Assembly (NCBI GenBank): GCA_024138015.1
Contig: JAMXBB010000004.1
Location: 5,520,617-5,584,616, forward strand
Direction of reading: 5' to 3'
DNA: 64,000 bases
Source: Lumnitzera littorea
Lineage: Eukaryota; Streptophyta; Magnoliopsida; Myrtales; Combretaceae
A program made the position numbers and the translations under genes. The notes beneath the pieces are model-generated. The model saw only the letters and a list, made by a program, of their open reading frames with translations. It was not told where the DNA came from and made no database searches. Below, piece after piece: positions 57,801-64,000 of this stretch. Numbering within the stretch: position 1 is the first letter of the stretch; each line of letters starts with the position of its first letter.

Positions 57801-59338
57801 TTCTTGACATTTTTCTTATTTTCTATTTTTACCTATGGTATTCCAGACTACTTTCTAGTAAATCCTTATCCTTACCACTTTTATTATACTTTTTGATATT
57901 AATATATTTTCTAATTATGTTATTAAAAAGTCAACATGTTGTTTAGATTTATTTTTACGTGGCCAAAATACTACAACCCAAACTAAGCAGTCTGGAATTG
58001 ATCTAGGCCTATTGATCCACCGGTTGTTAAAGTGGTAAACCGTGGTCAGTTTGGAAATGATCCGTTTAATAGTCAGGTATTTCAATATTTTGCTTGAAAT
58101 TTTATATATTTATATATAATAACATATATTTACATATATATATTTGTATATATTTAACATATATATTTATATATATATTAAATTGGCGTCAATGTGTTGT
58201 AACCAAAAGGTTACTTAAGTGGCTGCGCATCCAACGCCATTCAATGTTCCTTTGTTTTTTTTTCCCTTTTATTTCGGGATGTAAAATGTACAGAGGGCAG
58301 CGTATGCACTATGCAGCCAATAAAAACATTCAGGTTTGACCGGCGAGTTAGTACCCTGCTCCAAGCACCTGGTCTCCAACCACTGATTCGGCGTGTTGGA
58401 TACGATGAACCGTCACGACCTGTCAACTCAGCAGGTCGCCGGATGGTTCAAACCAGATATGGTCGGTTTACGAATTGAAACGGACTATTCTCCAGATCTA
58501 ACCCAAACTATTTGTTCCATTGTCCAGCCATTTCGACTCTTCACTTGAGCTACCAAAAATAAGATTTCCTCCATCCACATACTCCACTTTACAACAACAA
58601 TCCAAACACAGCATACGAAATACAAGATAAATAGGCGTACCTGTATCCTAAATCATTTTGGACTTTTTCCCAGTTTGGAAATCTTGACACGGTCGCCATG
58701 GTCACAGCATCAAAATCATAGTTAAGTTTCCTTTCTTGAACTTGCTTCTCAAGTTGCTTCAAAAGTGTGGACTTGCCTACCCCCGAAGCACCAAAAATCC
58801 CGACAACCCTAACTTTGGCATCCAACAAAGCTTTGTTGATATCTTGGAGAAGAAGCTCCCTTGATGGTGCTATCCAGTACTCAGGGCCTTTGTAGTCACC
58901 CATCACTATCCCCGGTGGTAATTGTTGGCGTGACACGGTTGGGAAGTGATTCCGCTGTTGGAGCTTGTTAATCTCTTGCTTATTTCCCTCCGCCTGCCTA
59001 GCTATTCGGAACCGTGTGGAGGGATTCGGAATGACTCCTCGGAAACAGCCTTTCTTGGAATTCTTATGGTTTTCAATGACTTTTTTTGCTTGTTCGGTGA
59101 TTTTTCTCGCATCATCCAACCATCTGGTCACATCATCGTGAATCTTTTGTCCATCGTAAGTAGCAACATCAACATCCTCCTGAACCCTTTTTCTTTTATC
59201 CTCCAGATGGGTCAACCCATCGTTCAGATCCTTAATGTATTTCCTATAGGAGCACACATATTTCAGCTGATCGTTGATGGCTGCGAGCAATGACTGGCAT
59301 AGTGTTTGTGCTGCGGGTTCTACGAGAAGCTCCGCCAT
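25325..59338 (-). CDS. CC-NBS-LRR disease resistance gene, At4g27190/RPS2 type, seven exons, with two apparent lesions
   Basis: Intracellular immune receptor of the CNL class: the NB-ARC domain binds ATP/ADP as a switch and the LRRs govern recognition and autoinhibition. The model joins 59,338-58,641, 52,374-50,283, 46,297-45,580, 41,501-40,833, 40,755-40,186, 26,984-26,286 and 26,098-25,325. Intron 1 is phase 2; all others are phase 0. Motifs: P-loop GASGVGKST (183-191), kinase 2 KVLVILDDIWD (259-269), RNBS-B KLLLTSR (288-294), GLPV (347-350), LHD (468-470, for MHD). Expected length is about 2,072 residues, within reason for this family with many LRR exons. Lesions: an extra A in exon 3 would stop translation after about 1,051 residues, and exon 4's acceptor reads AA for AG. 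Joining exons 6-7 across a 13-kb intron is inferred from strand, phase and the family-typical C-terminus. Only RNA evidence can settle whether it is expressed. Confidence 0.8.
26286..26984 (-). CDS. CNL exon 6: LRR module
   Basis: Acceptor GTGGCAG, then VEFPRMVSMEISNMQKLREL from 26,984; 233 codons without a stop to SAQQNK and the donor GTACAG at 26,285. LRR segments include FCKLKLLKVENCKSLLTVFP, FHNLEELSVKHCKSLESVFE and LHQLDTLVIDGCEEMEEIV. It has the same phase-0 borders as exons 3-5. It lies 13.2 kb from exon 5, with a Mutator-like element between, so its membership of the same transcript is inferred. Confidence 0.87.
26999..29456. other. Intron 5, left part: AT-rich, no gene
   Basis: AT-rich sequence on the exon-6 side of intron 5, with T- and A-runs and one long TA tract. 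No coding similarity seen. Confidence 0.45.
27846..27875. repeat. (TA)n microsatellite
   Basis: An uninterrupted TA dinucleotide tract of about 15 units. Confidence 0.95.
29457..29580 (+). repeat. MULE left terminal inverted repeat
   Basis: Begins GGAAAAATATACCAAAATAA and includes AATTGAAGGCGAGTTGTGTA. The reverse complement of the right end reads GGAAACAATACATCAAATTA and AATTAAAAGCGTACTGTGCA, aligning base for base with moderate divergence. Both ends also hold short internal hairpins built on GCCTTC/GAAGGC. Confidence 0.7.
30060..30655 (+). repeat. Minisatellite of about 36-bp subunits in higher-order units
   Basis: Variants of GAAATGAAGTTGTGTGGG plus CGATGAGATGCCCCACC recur throughout, with every second or third subunit joined to CTTACAGTTATAGTATGAAG. 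TGTGATAAG landmarks at about 30,226 and 30,333 give a 107-bp higher-order period; the next unit is longer because of an extra subunit. It lies between the MULE left TIR and the transposase start. Confidence 0.85.
30715..33270 (+). pseudogene. MULE transposase (mudrA-type) remnant
   Basis: Starts at ATG 30,715 with MANYVKIIVYMGGNIVNGS, the typical N-terminal pattern. The DDE core gives LIDCIDGTFLYEKYGYVLLI near 32,191-32,250 (first catalytic Asp) and YLIMDRHSDIENVL near 32,388-32,430 (second), followed by WCIQHIARNF. A SWIM-type zinc finger near 33,027-33,090 keeps CSC and His, but the third Cys is Tyr (GIPYLHA). At least a dozen in-frame stops, mostly TAG, break it. DNA cleavage and insertion would be its role if intact. 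Confidence 0.85.
33164..35187 (+). repeat. Two 1.01-kb direct tandem repeats inside the MULE
   Basis: Units 33,164-34,175 and 34,178-35,187 match along their whole length, offset about 1,013 bp; roughly nine bases in ten agree by eye, and many differences are transitions. The first unit begins in the end of the transposase (ARYFMPIGDELNW), so the duplication copied the 3' end of the coding region plus downstream sequence. A weak conserved reading (SCNTPNAHVWMYSQPTP and variants) recurs in both. Confidence 0.9.
35268..35815 (+). repeat. Third, partial and diverged copy of the MULE tandem repeat
   Basis: Aligns with 33,309-33,850 (and 34,322-34,865) but is clearly more diverged than the first two units are from each other. 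Shared strings include CCTCATGTAGATTTTACTGA and CACTTGTAGACCATCATTAT variants. So the array arose in at least two steps. Confidence 0.8.
35945..35966. repeat. (TG)n microsatellite
   Basis: Uninterrupted TG tract of about 11 units near the right end of the MULE. Confidence 0.95.
36357..36480 (-). repeat. MULE right terminal inverted repeat
   Basis: Reverse-complement partner of 29,457-29,580. The nearby stretches 36,168-36,215 and 36,257-36,305 (AGATAAAGCAAATT followed by AAATAAATA runs) are a small internal duplication. Confidence 0.7.
36525..36890. other. C/T-rich tract in intron 5
   Basis: Almost pure pyrimidine on the plus strand, producing a 138-codon Leu/Pro/Ser-rich frame (36,465-36,881) with no domain. 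It resembles the C/T-rich tract at 7,420-7,700 in composition only. Probably low-complexity DNA, not a gene. Confidence 0.6.
36918..38417. mobile_element. 1.5-kb inverted-repeat (fold-back) element
   Basis: The left arm from 36,918 (TATAGGGAGAATTACATTAA, then AGATCAACATTTGATG) is the imperfect reverse complement of the right arm ending at 38,417. The right arm reads, in reverse, TATAGGGATTGAAAGAGATC, then AACATTTAGG. The arms extend about 270 bp, reaching TTGATTTGGCAAGG/TTGATTTGGTAATG and TAAATATATAAAA on both sides. The middle has no transposase. This is a non-autonomous DNA transposon; the related 43,284-43,663 element shares arm vocabulary. Confidence 0.75.
38418..39084. other. Intron 5, right part: no gene recognised
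   Basis: AT-rich sequence between the fold-back element and the duplicated block. ORFs here lack any recognisable domain. Confidence 0.4.
40186..40755 (-). CDS. CNL exon 5: LRR module
   Basis: A 77-bp intron separates it from exon 4. Acceptor TTTTTACAG, then VVFPNLEKLRIEELKVKEIW from 40,755; 190 codons open to PFLLVEK and the donor GTATGT at 40,185. It contains LRR segments such as MHNLEVLSLKSCNSVEVIFE and LEHLRKLTVSSCRSMQHIV. A broken paralogue of this exon lies at 4,708-5,250. Confidence 0.9.
40833..41501 (-). CDS. CNL exon 4: LRR module, acceptor AG apparently lost
   Basis: The reading frame is intact for 223 codons: VDLPKLERLVLHSLESIMSI at the start, FYNLSSLQLEKLDSLVHFC inside, and FSSLFDEK before the donor GTTCGC at 40,832. 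By phase and by comparison with the paralogue at 5,982, the exon should begin at 41,501 after an AG, but 41,503-41,502 read AA on the minus strand. The next AG is one base further in (41,502-41,501); using it would shift the frame. The coding part itself looks conserved. Confidence 0.85.
41716..43283. other. Intron 3, left part: AT-rich, no gene
   Basis: AT-rich sequence with a short (GA)n tract near 42,160. No coding similarity or paired repeats noticed. Confidence 0.4.
43284..43663. mobile_element. Fold-back MITE in intron 3, about 380 bp
   Basis: The left arm begins AGGAAAAATTATATCAAAGA, then AGATCAATATTT. The right arm, reversed, begins GGGAGAATCATACATGAGAA, then GATCAAAGTTT, and the two stay alignable nearly to the centre. 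Arms share the AGATCAA-A-TT and TTAAATTC words with the 1.5-kb element at 36,918, suggesting one family of autonomous and deleted derivatives. Confidence 0.7.
43664..45579. other. Intron 3, right part: no gene recognised
   Basis: AT-rich intron sequence up to the exon-3 donor, with short TA tracts near 44,660. No coding or repeat structure supported. Confidence 0.4.
45580..46297 (-). CDS. CNL exon 3: LRR module with a 1-bp homopolymer frameshift
   Basis: Acceptor GATAG, then VSLPCLESLTLCELP from 46,297; the donor GTATGT follows ESFFYQK at 45,579. Length is 718 nt, one more than a multiple of three. The frame breaks in a run of nine A (minus strand, about 45,987-45,995): upstream reads LRKLPKLKK and downstream, one frame over, reads IWSTNPQETSSVIELKKLEL, a perfect LRR continuation. 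Eight A would keep the frame. As given, translation stops after ...CYRAKEA at 45,932, leaving about 1,051 residues. Possibilities are a sequencing or assembly error in the run, or a real inactivating indel. Confidence 0.88.
46298..46865. other. Intron 2 next to exon 3: no gene
   Basis: AT-rich intron sequence between the exon-3 acceptor and the first fold-back MITE. Nothing coding recognised. Confidence 0.4.
46866..47126. mobile_element. Fold-back MITE in intron 2, copy 1
   Basis: About 260 bp. The left arm reads AAAAATACATATTTAGTCCT, then CAACCTTTGC; the right arm, reversed, reads AAAAGTACACATTTAGTCTT, then GAACCTTGCC. Pairing continues through CCTATCTCAG/CCTATTTTGA. Elements with a TTTAGTCCTCAA-type end are common in plant introns. 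Confidence 0.75.
47633..47890. mobile_element. Fold-back MITE in intron 2, copy 2
   Basis: Left arm GGAAAAGTATCATTTAGTCT, then TCAATCTTTGCCACTTTTT; right arm reversed AAATTGCATTCTCTTTTTAT, then TCAAGTTTTGCCACTTTTTT. It belongs to the same family as 46,866-47,126 (shared TTTAGTC and TTTGC words) but is diverged from it. Confidence 0.7.
47891..50282. other. Intron 2 next to exon 2: no gene
   Basis: AT-rich, with no coding similarity on either strand and no further repeat that I could pair. Confidence 0.4.
50283..52374 (-). CDS. CNL exon 2: NB-ARC core, winged helix and first LRRs
   Basis: The acceptor ATCCAG ends at 52,375 and the exon begins with G, completing Arg233, then LGLKMEEKSLDQK. It is open for 697 further codons to the donor GTGAGA at 50,282. 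It carries kinase 2, RNBS-B, GLPV, an RNBS-D-like EEARSLFLLCG (401-411) and WIKLHDLISDAALSIAS, where the MHD motif reads LHD. LRRs begin at about residue 540 (LKVLDMSNLIITSLPSSIQ, LRLLDLTDCYRLVII, LEELYLP) and continue to the exon end (LLDGRQ). There is no internal stop or shift. This is the largest intact reading frame in the window, which argues that constraint lasted until recently. Confidence 0.93.
52649..53130. repeat. 240-bp direct tandem duplication in intron 1
   Basis: Unit 1 starts TAAGTGGAAATATTCTTGAA at 52,649; unit 2 starts TAAGTGGAAATATTCTTAAA at 52,889. Matching continues through TGGCAATCAAATAAAC, GTGCAATCTCGACATTCTT and ATCATGAAGTTTTGTGATA-type strings to about 53,130. The units differ by substitutions and small indels. 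It lies close to the exon-2 acceptor of the CNL gene. Confidence 0.9.
53131..54117. other. Intron 1: no gene recognised
   Basis: Noncoding-looking sequence between the tandem duplication and the LINE. The stretch 53,690-54,110 is rich in GGGAATG and ATTGCAATT words and could be a small DNA transposon, but I could not define ends. Confidence 0.35.
54118..56720 (+). mobile_element. Degenerate L1-type LINE in CNL intron 1
   Basis: Plus-strand fragments, in order: the endonuclease C-terminal part (54,118-54,345: NLVDIGFKGPKFTWFNGR, then LDHSPLLLAL); the post-RT region (GYKDLMDLNQSLLA near 55,168, NNFWWQVG-type near 55,325, FEDPWVPDLLRFRLRAD near 55,366); the zinc-finger region (VWPHNRYGVYYAKSGYHIL near 55,592, then CVMCQAV and EHILPHCPW near 55,845-55,905); and RNase H (LNRDGAIGRQSQRAGCGIV near 56,246, ESDSLLAIKGI near 56,441). 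The reverse-transcriptase domain itself is absent. Stops are frequent. It lies antisense to the CNL. Confidence 0.82.
54854..55090 (+). repeat. AGCTTGAG-type dispersed repeat, copy 2, inside the LINE
   Basis: It interrupts LINE-like sequence. It contains GACTTGAGATCGGC, CGAGTTCAAACTTGATG and GAGCTTGAGCTTTTAAAAG and ends GCTCGTTTGTAGCCCTAA. Its word content and 3' end match the 17,985-18,327 copy (TTGACTTGTTTACAGTTCTA). Likely a small mobile or duplicated noncoding element inserted into the LINE. Confidence 0.6.
56721..58640. other. Intron 1, side next to exon 1: no gene
   Basis: AT-rich up to 58,180, with a TATATA-rich stretch near 58,105-58,180, then a GC-richer stretch (58,200-58,560) containing CGGCGAGTTAG and CAGGTCGCCGG. 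No coding similarity recognised in the GC-richer part. Confidence 0.4.
58641..59338 (-). CDS. CNL exon 1: coiled coil and P-loop
   Basis: Starts at ATG 59,338 (MAELLVEPAAQ), the usual N-terminus of this family, with a T-rich leader upstream. Residues about 25-90 are the charged coiled-coil segment (YRKYIKDLNDGLTHLEDKRK, then WLDDARKITEQAKKV), a pattern typical of RPS2-like coiled coils. The P-loop is GASGVGKST at residues 183-191; the Lys and Ser needed for nucleotide binding are present, but the usual Gly-Met-Gly-Gly is Gly-Ala-Ser-Gly. RNBS-A-like sequence (VTMATVSRFPNWEKVQNDLG) closes the exon. The donor is GTACGC at 58,640. Splitting AG|G gives Arg233 and joins cleanly to exon 2. Confidence 0.92.
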
Positions 59339-59382
59339 GCTGCTCTATTATTATTTTTTTTTTTTCCCTCATGGGTTTTTTT

Positions 59383-59555
59383 CTTTTTTTTTTTTTTTTG
59401 TTACTACTAGGAAATTTCAATTGGGAAGAGATAAGGAGAGGAAAAGGGTTTTACACTCGGAATTCAGAATTTTTTTTTTTTTTGGGTACTACCAGGAAAA
59501 TTCAATCGGGAAGAGATAAGGAGAGGAAATGGTTTTTCCACTCAGAATTCAGCAT
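59383..59555 (-). repeat. 85-bp tandem duplication in the CNL leader/promoter
   Basis: A T-run followed by ACTAGGAAATTTCAATTGGG...GAATTCAGA (to 59,468) is repeated 85 bp later as a T-run followed by ACCAGGAAAATTCAATCGGG...GAATTCAGC (to 59,553). Both contain AAGAGATAAGGAGAGGAAA. On the coding strand these lie about 45-215 bp upstream of the start codon, so they are leader or core promoter. A transcription start cannot be placed by eye. Confidence 0.85.
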
Positions 59556-59559
59556 ATTG

Positions 59560-60405
59560 TGTTTCTGATGGTGCATGGAACGGAAAGCACACGTTATTAT
59601 ACGCACATGTTGGGGCAAATGTTATCCACAATCGAATTCAGTGGACGACGACCAAAGCTGAAGTAAGGACTAAGGATATTTCGGATTACTTTGAATGTTA
59701 GTTGTTTCCCTTTTACACACATTTCTATGAAATAGTTCAAAATCAAAAGCTTCGCACCAACAATAATATTATTAAAATAAATAAATATTATTTAATATTG
59801 ATATAATCGTTGTGGATTACAATTATCGACTAAATCGCGTAATCGCGTAAAACTTTTAATAAAAATATTGAAATAACTCATAAAAATTATAATCATAATG
59901 GGTATCAATTAAATTAATAAATTTTCATAAAATCCCAAAATTAATTTATAATTATTATTTTTATGATTTTTATATTTAGAAAATTTACATATATATTTAC
60001 TCTTATTTTTCTTTTTCTTCCCTTTTTCTTTCCTTTCCTTTTCTTTTTCTTCTTCTTATTTTTTTTTCTCTCCTACGTGAAATCCAGCTGCAATGTGCAT
60101 TAGCCCATGTGCTAAATTAAGTTATCCAAGTGTTACCAAATTATGAAACAAAAGACAAATTAATTAAAGTAGATGTTTTGTCTTAATTAATGATTTGATT
60201 CAAATGGATTTGGTTCTTGATTTCTATCTTTATTTGCTTAATTTTCTCACTTTGATTCATGTCTGGAACCTTCAAACCAAAAAAAAAAAAAAAAAACAAC
60301 AAAAGCAAATCACACACACAACAAAACCGAAACCAAAAAGAAAGGGGAGAAACTAAGTAATTGGAAGAAGAAGAAGAGGAAAAACAAAAGGAATTTAGGT
60401 AAGTT
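59560..60405. other. CNL upstream region: no gene recognised
   Basis: AT-rich promoter-side sequence with C/T and A runs near 60,000-60,075 and 60,278-60,300. No coding similarity and no unambiguous TATA box on the minus strand. Confidence 0.4.
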
Positions 60406-60409
60406 AATT

Positions 60410-61015
60410 ATTTATTTTGTACATATATGTATTCTATACTATGTATATACTAAGTATTTTATTGATTTATTTATTTATAGGTACACAAACACACACACAT
60501 ATATATATATGCATGAGTAGATATATACATATGTATTATGTATTTTACTGATTTGTATATATATATATATGTATTCGGTATGTATCTTTATTTATGTATA
60601 TACATATGTATTTAGGAGTGAGTATATACGGTATATGTATATGAGTATAAATAGTAGTATGTATAATATGTATTCAATTTTTTTTCTCTATAAATGTATT
60701 CTTGTACATGTGTATGTATGTGTATTACATATGTATGGATGATTAGTATTTTAGTATATACCATATGTATGTATATACCTATAGTACATGTATATGTACT
60801 AGGTATTTCCTTTATATACATATATATGTATTTAGTATTTTATTTAATTATTTATGTATATATGCGTGATTATGTATTTATATGAAATTATTATTATTTT
60901 TACTATATGAGGTACATACATGAATACGTATATAGTAAATATATGTATATGTACTTAGTATTTACAAAGTATAAGAATTTATATATATATATGTATATAT
61001 ATATTGCTAGATGNT
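60410..61015. repeat. TATG/TA-rich simple sequence
   Basis: Dominated by TATGTATA, ATACATATG and TATATATA words, giving Tyr/Ile/His-rich reading frames on both strands (for example 60,821-60,612 minus and 60,694-60,885 plus). These frames are simple-sequence products. An ambiguous base (n) lies at 61,016. Confidence 0.85.
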
Positions 61016-61019
61016 ATAT

Positions 61020-64000
61020 AATTAATTTTAATTAAAAATCGTAATTAAAAATGATAATAAAATAATTAATTAACTAGGAAATTATTAAATAGCCAAAAAT
61101 GAAGTAATTAAGTTTTAAATCTTAAAAATGGAAAAATATGTAAATTTCAATTAAATAAACTCAAAATTAAGAAAATTATAAAATATAATTATTAAATAAA
61201 AAATATAAAAAGAAAAGCTTAAAACCATATTTATAATTATTTAAGTCAAAATAATGGATTTCAGAATATTTTTTACATCATAATCGAAATTATAGGTTAT
61301 AACATCCAAAATGAACCTTGTTACAAGAAAGTACGCTCGAAAACAATCAAAATGGACTATAAGTTCATAAAAATTCGAGCTAAATTAAAAAAGTTATACG
61401 TGATTCGATAAAAAGTTCGAATCGATGATTTTACATAAATCAATAATTGAGTTAAGCAAATAGTACGACTTAGCATACTAGTTTAGTTATTTAATTCTCA
61501 AACTTACTACTTTTCATATTCCTGTAATGTTAGGTGATCCTAAAATCGAGATCGACTTATTTTTGGACTATTATGATCCCTGATATCATTCATAACTAAG
61601 TGAGTACTCTCAATGACTCTATACGTGCTTGTAATTAGTGCACCTAAAGTAAATATTAATAATTTGATGTGTAAAGGTATGGGTTATGCATGTGTTTGAA
61701 TACTGATTGTGTATTGTGTAAAAGATTATGAAATATAATAACTACATAATTGATTGCTTGATTTATTATTGCATAATTGAATGGTTTGTTGATATTTGTT
61801 AATCACCTCATAAGTAGACTTAATCATATTTGATTTAACTAAAATTAAATGGATTATGCATGAAGTACGAGCATTGTATGTTCTGGCCATTACCTTACGC
61901 AGTTGATAATGAAGGGTTTTGAAGGGATGGATTTTCACATGATTTGATTAGTACAATGTAGGAGTATTGATACAATAAGACCTTACCCTTGGCTCGCGGG
62001 TTTTACTAGTGCCGGAGATGCTAATCGTGGGTGACTGGAGGTTACATCTAGAGACCACCGCTGTAAGGTGTGAGCGTGGACTGTGGGGGTTACCTCATCG
62101 CTAGACTTGGATATTTATATATTATTGACTTTTGAAAATAGAAACATGTTTCGTGAACACAAGGAATTTCTATATATATTTATACATGGTTAAAAAAAAA
62201 AAAACGCTAGGTGCTAGAGCCTGACTATGATTGGTGTTGATGTATATCCAACCCTTACTTCAGAGGGCGTTAAATCCGATGTTGTATGCAGTATCGGTCA
62301 ACTACATATATATTGTTTGGTATATTGCTTATTCATGCATTCATATGTTTGGTAATAAACTATTTGATAGCTTGTTTATTAGTATTGTATAAGGGATAAC
62401 TCACTAAGGTCTTATAATTTACTTCTCAATAGTTTTCTCTTACAGGTTACTAGATAATTGAGTATAAGTTAAGAGCTGAGTATTAAATACTAGTGTTGAG
62501 GTGTTTAGAAGTTAAAATCTGATGACAGACCGTATATTTTGTTTGAATTATATATTATAACTTTCGTAAGTTTAAGTTTTAGAACTTTACTACCTAATCT
62601 TATCGTTTGGTAAGGGATATCGATTCTCTATAGTTCTGATGAACTGTGACTTATCGGATATCCATAGTCACATATATGCTATAATAAGTTAATTAAATTA
62701 AGATTTGAAACTTTAGTGATTAATTGTTTAGAGTTTTATAATCTCTGATTTGTAAGGTAATTTTAAAATTATGGGTATACACATGATATGAAAATTTTAG
62801 GTAATCCTATTAGGTCCCCTTTAAGATCACGATAGATGTATACTCCACTTCTTTGATTAGTAAAGTTGGGGTAAAATTTTAATAAACCTATGTGAAATAT
62901 GTAAAATTGCTTAAAATCATTTTTATTGGAAAGACACTTGAAGTTTTTAAGAATTTTTTTGGTAATCTAACAAATTTAAAAAATATATTTAATGAGCTTT
63001 CTATCCACAATTATTTTTTACTATTTTCTTTCGGTCCAAATAACTATATTCTTTCCTTTCTAATGAAATGAAATTGAAAAGAAAATGAGGAAAAATACTT
63101 GATTATAGAATAAGAAGAAACTAGGCGGAAACAATAGTGCATGGAAAGTATATCAATTTTTTTTCTAAAACATGTTAAACACCAAAATACCCTTAAATTT
63201 TCAAAATATCTTTTTAATAAAAATATGTTTAAGTAAATATATACACTTTTCTTCCAAGTTCTGTAAATTAGATGGCATCATCTTTTATATTGCCCATGGA
63301 AAATTTTCAATTAAAGCTTCATTCTTTCGTCTTTTCTCTTCTTTTTCCAACCAATGAGAATGATATGAAGAGGAATTAACTCTTTCCATTCTTTTTCTCA
63401 CACTCAATCCAAATTCCAAACATAGTAATAGTCTAATGGTACATTTATTTAGAGGGAATCGAAATTTCATTTCTTCCTTATTCCTTATTACGGCGTTTAC
63501 CTAGTTTTTTATCAAAGAATTACAATTTTATAGTAATTCTTATTACTTAATCAAACAATAATAGAAATTTTTTAATTCAACTAAGGAATCATAATTCTTT
63601 ACTATTATAACTATCATCATTGCTATCACTACCAATTGCCACCACTACCGTTGCCATTGCCACCGTAACCATTGCTACCAATATTATCATCAACCATCAC
63701 TACCACTTATCACTTTAGGATTAGTTAAGAAATAAAATGAATCGATGTTTAATTATTAAAGTTATATTATATATTTATTTTTAAATCATTTATAAATCTA
63801 ATTAAATAAAATAATATGTATTATACCTTTGTTTTATTCTTTAAGAAATTTCAATTCTATTCCATGAAGTCAATATGCAATAATGTAATTGAATTGATGA
63901 TGCTGATCAAATGGCGTATGAAATTTCACCGATGGAGGAGAAATTGCAACTGACGTGGTTGATACGGCAGGGAAAGCAAAGGACTAGAGAAAAGAGGAAA
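61020..64000. other. No gene recognised; possible LTR remnant 61,520-62,470
   Basis: 61,520-62,470 is less AT-rich, with GGTGACTGGAGGTTACATCT and CTTCAGAGGGCGTTAAATCC strings, and looks like noncoding LTR-retrotransposon sequence, but no partner LTR or coding domain was found. 63,620-63,710 is a CCA/CCATTG trinucleotide-rich patch. The rest is AT-rich with no coding similarity. Confidence 0.3.

Noticed and set aside
60612..60885. Tyr/Ile/His-rich ORFs on both strands
   Set aside because: They are translations of TATG/TA simple sequence.
61016..61016. Ambiguous base n
   Set aside because: Assembly uncertainty within simple sequence, not a biological feature.
61520..62470. Moderately GC-rich stretch considered as an RNA gene
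   Set aside because: No tRNA or rRNA signature or stable conserved fold was apparent; it fits LTR noncoding sequence better.

Overview
The window looks like nuclear DNA of a eudicot plant. It is AT-rich, has spliceosomal introns with GT..AG borders, a coiled-coil NBS-LRR (CNL) resistance gene of the At4g27190/RPS2 type, and decayed plant LTR retrotransposons, a Mutator-like element, a LINE and fold-back MITEs. I cannot name the species. No tRNA, rRNA or CRISPR array was seen.

The centrepiece is one minus-strand CNL gene model of seven exons running from 59,338 (ATG) to 25,325 (stop). Exon 1 holds the coiled coil and P-loop, exon 2 the rest of NB-ARC and the first LRRs, and exons 3-7 are LRR modules. 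Introns 2-6 are all phase 0, and exons 3-7 each begin with Val followed two residues later by Pro, so the LRR exons form interchangeable cassettes. The model would code about 2,072 residues but carries two apparent lesions: one extra base in an A-run in exon 3, which would truncate the product near residue 1,051, and loss of the AG acceptor before exon 4. Either could be an assembly error or real decay.

The introns are packed with repeats. Intron 1 (6.3 kb) holds a 240-bp tandem duplication and a plus-strand LINE that has itself been interrupted. Intron 2 (4 kb) holds two related fold-back MITEs. Intron 3 holds a third fold-back element. Intron 5 (13.2 kb) holds a 7-kb Mutator-like element with TIRs, a minisatellite, a dead transposase and about 1-kb tandem repeats, plus a 1.5-kb inverted-repeat element.

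Left of the gene (1-25 kb) lie, in order: a degenerate plus-strand Ty1/copia element; an orphan broken copy of CNL exons 4 and 5 (4.7-6.0 kb), part of a segmental duplication of the 39.1-41.7 kb region; a degenerate plus-strand Ty3/gypsy element (8.4-12.7 kb); three consecutive exons of a myosin-XI tail pseudogene (14.75-15.18 kb); a CACTA-like element end; and a minus-strand copia element with a clear 3' LTR and a duplicated internal segment (18.3-22.5 kb). Right of the gene (59.3-64 kb) is a leader with an 85-bp duplication, T-runs and long TATG/TA simple sequence, with no gene recognised.

All transposon proteins seen are broken, mostly at catalytic residues or by large deletions. The only candidate for a working protein is the CNL, as a truncated or (if the lesions are errors) full-length immune receptor.
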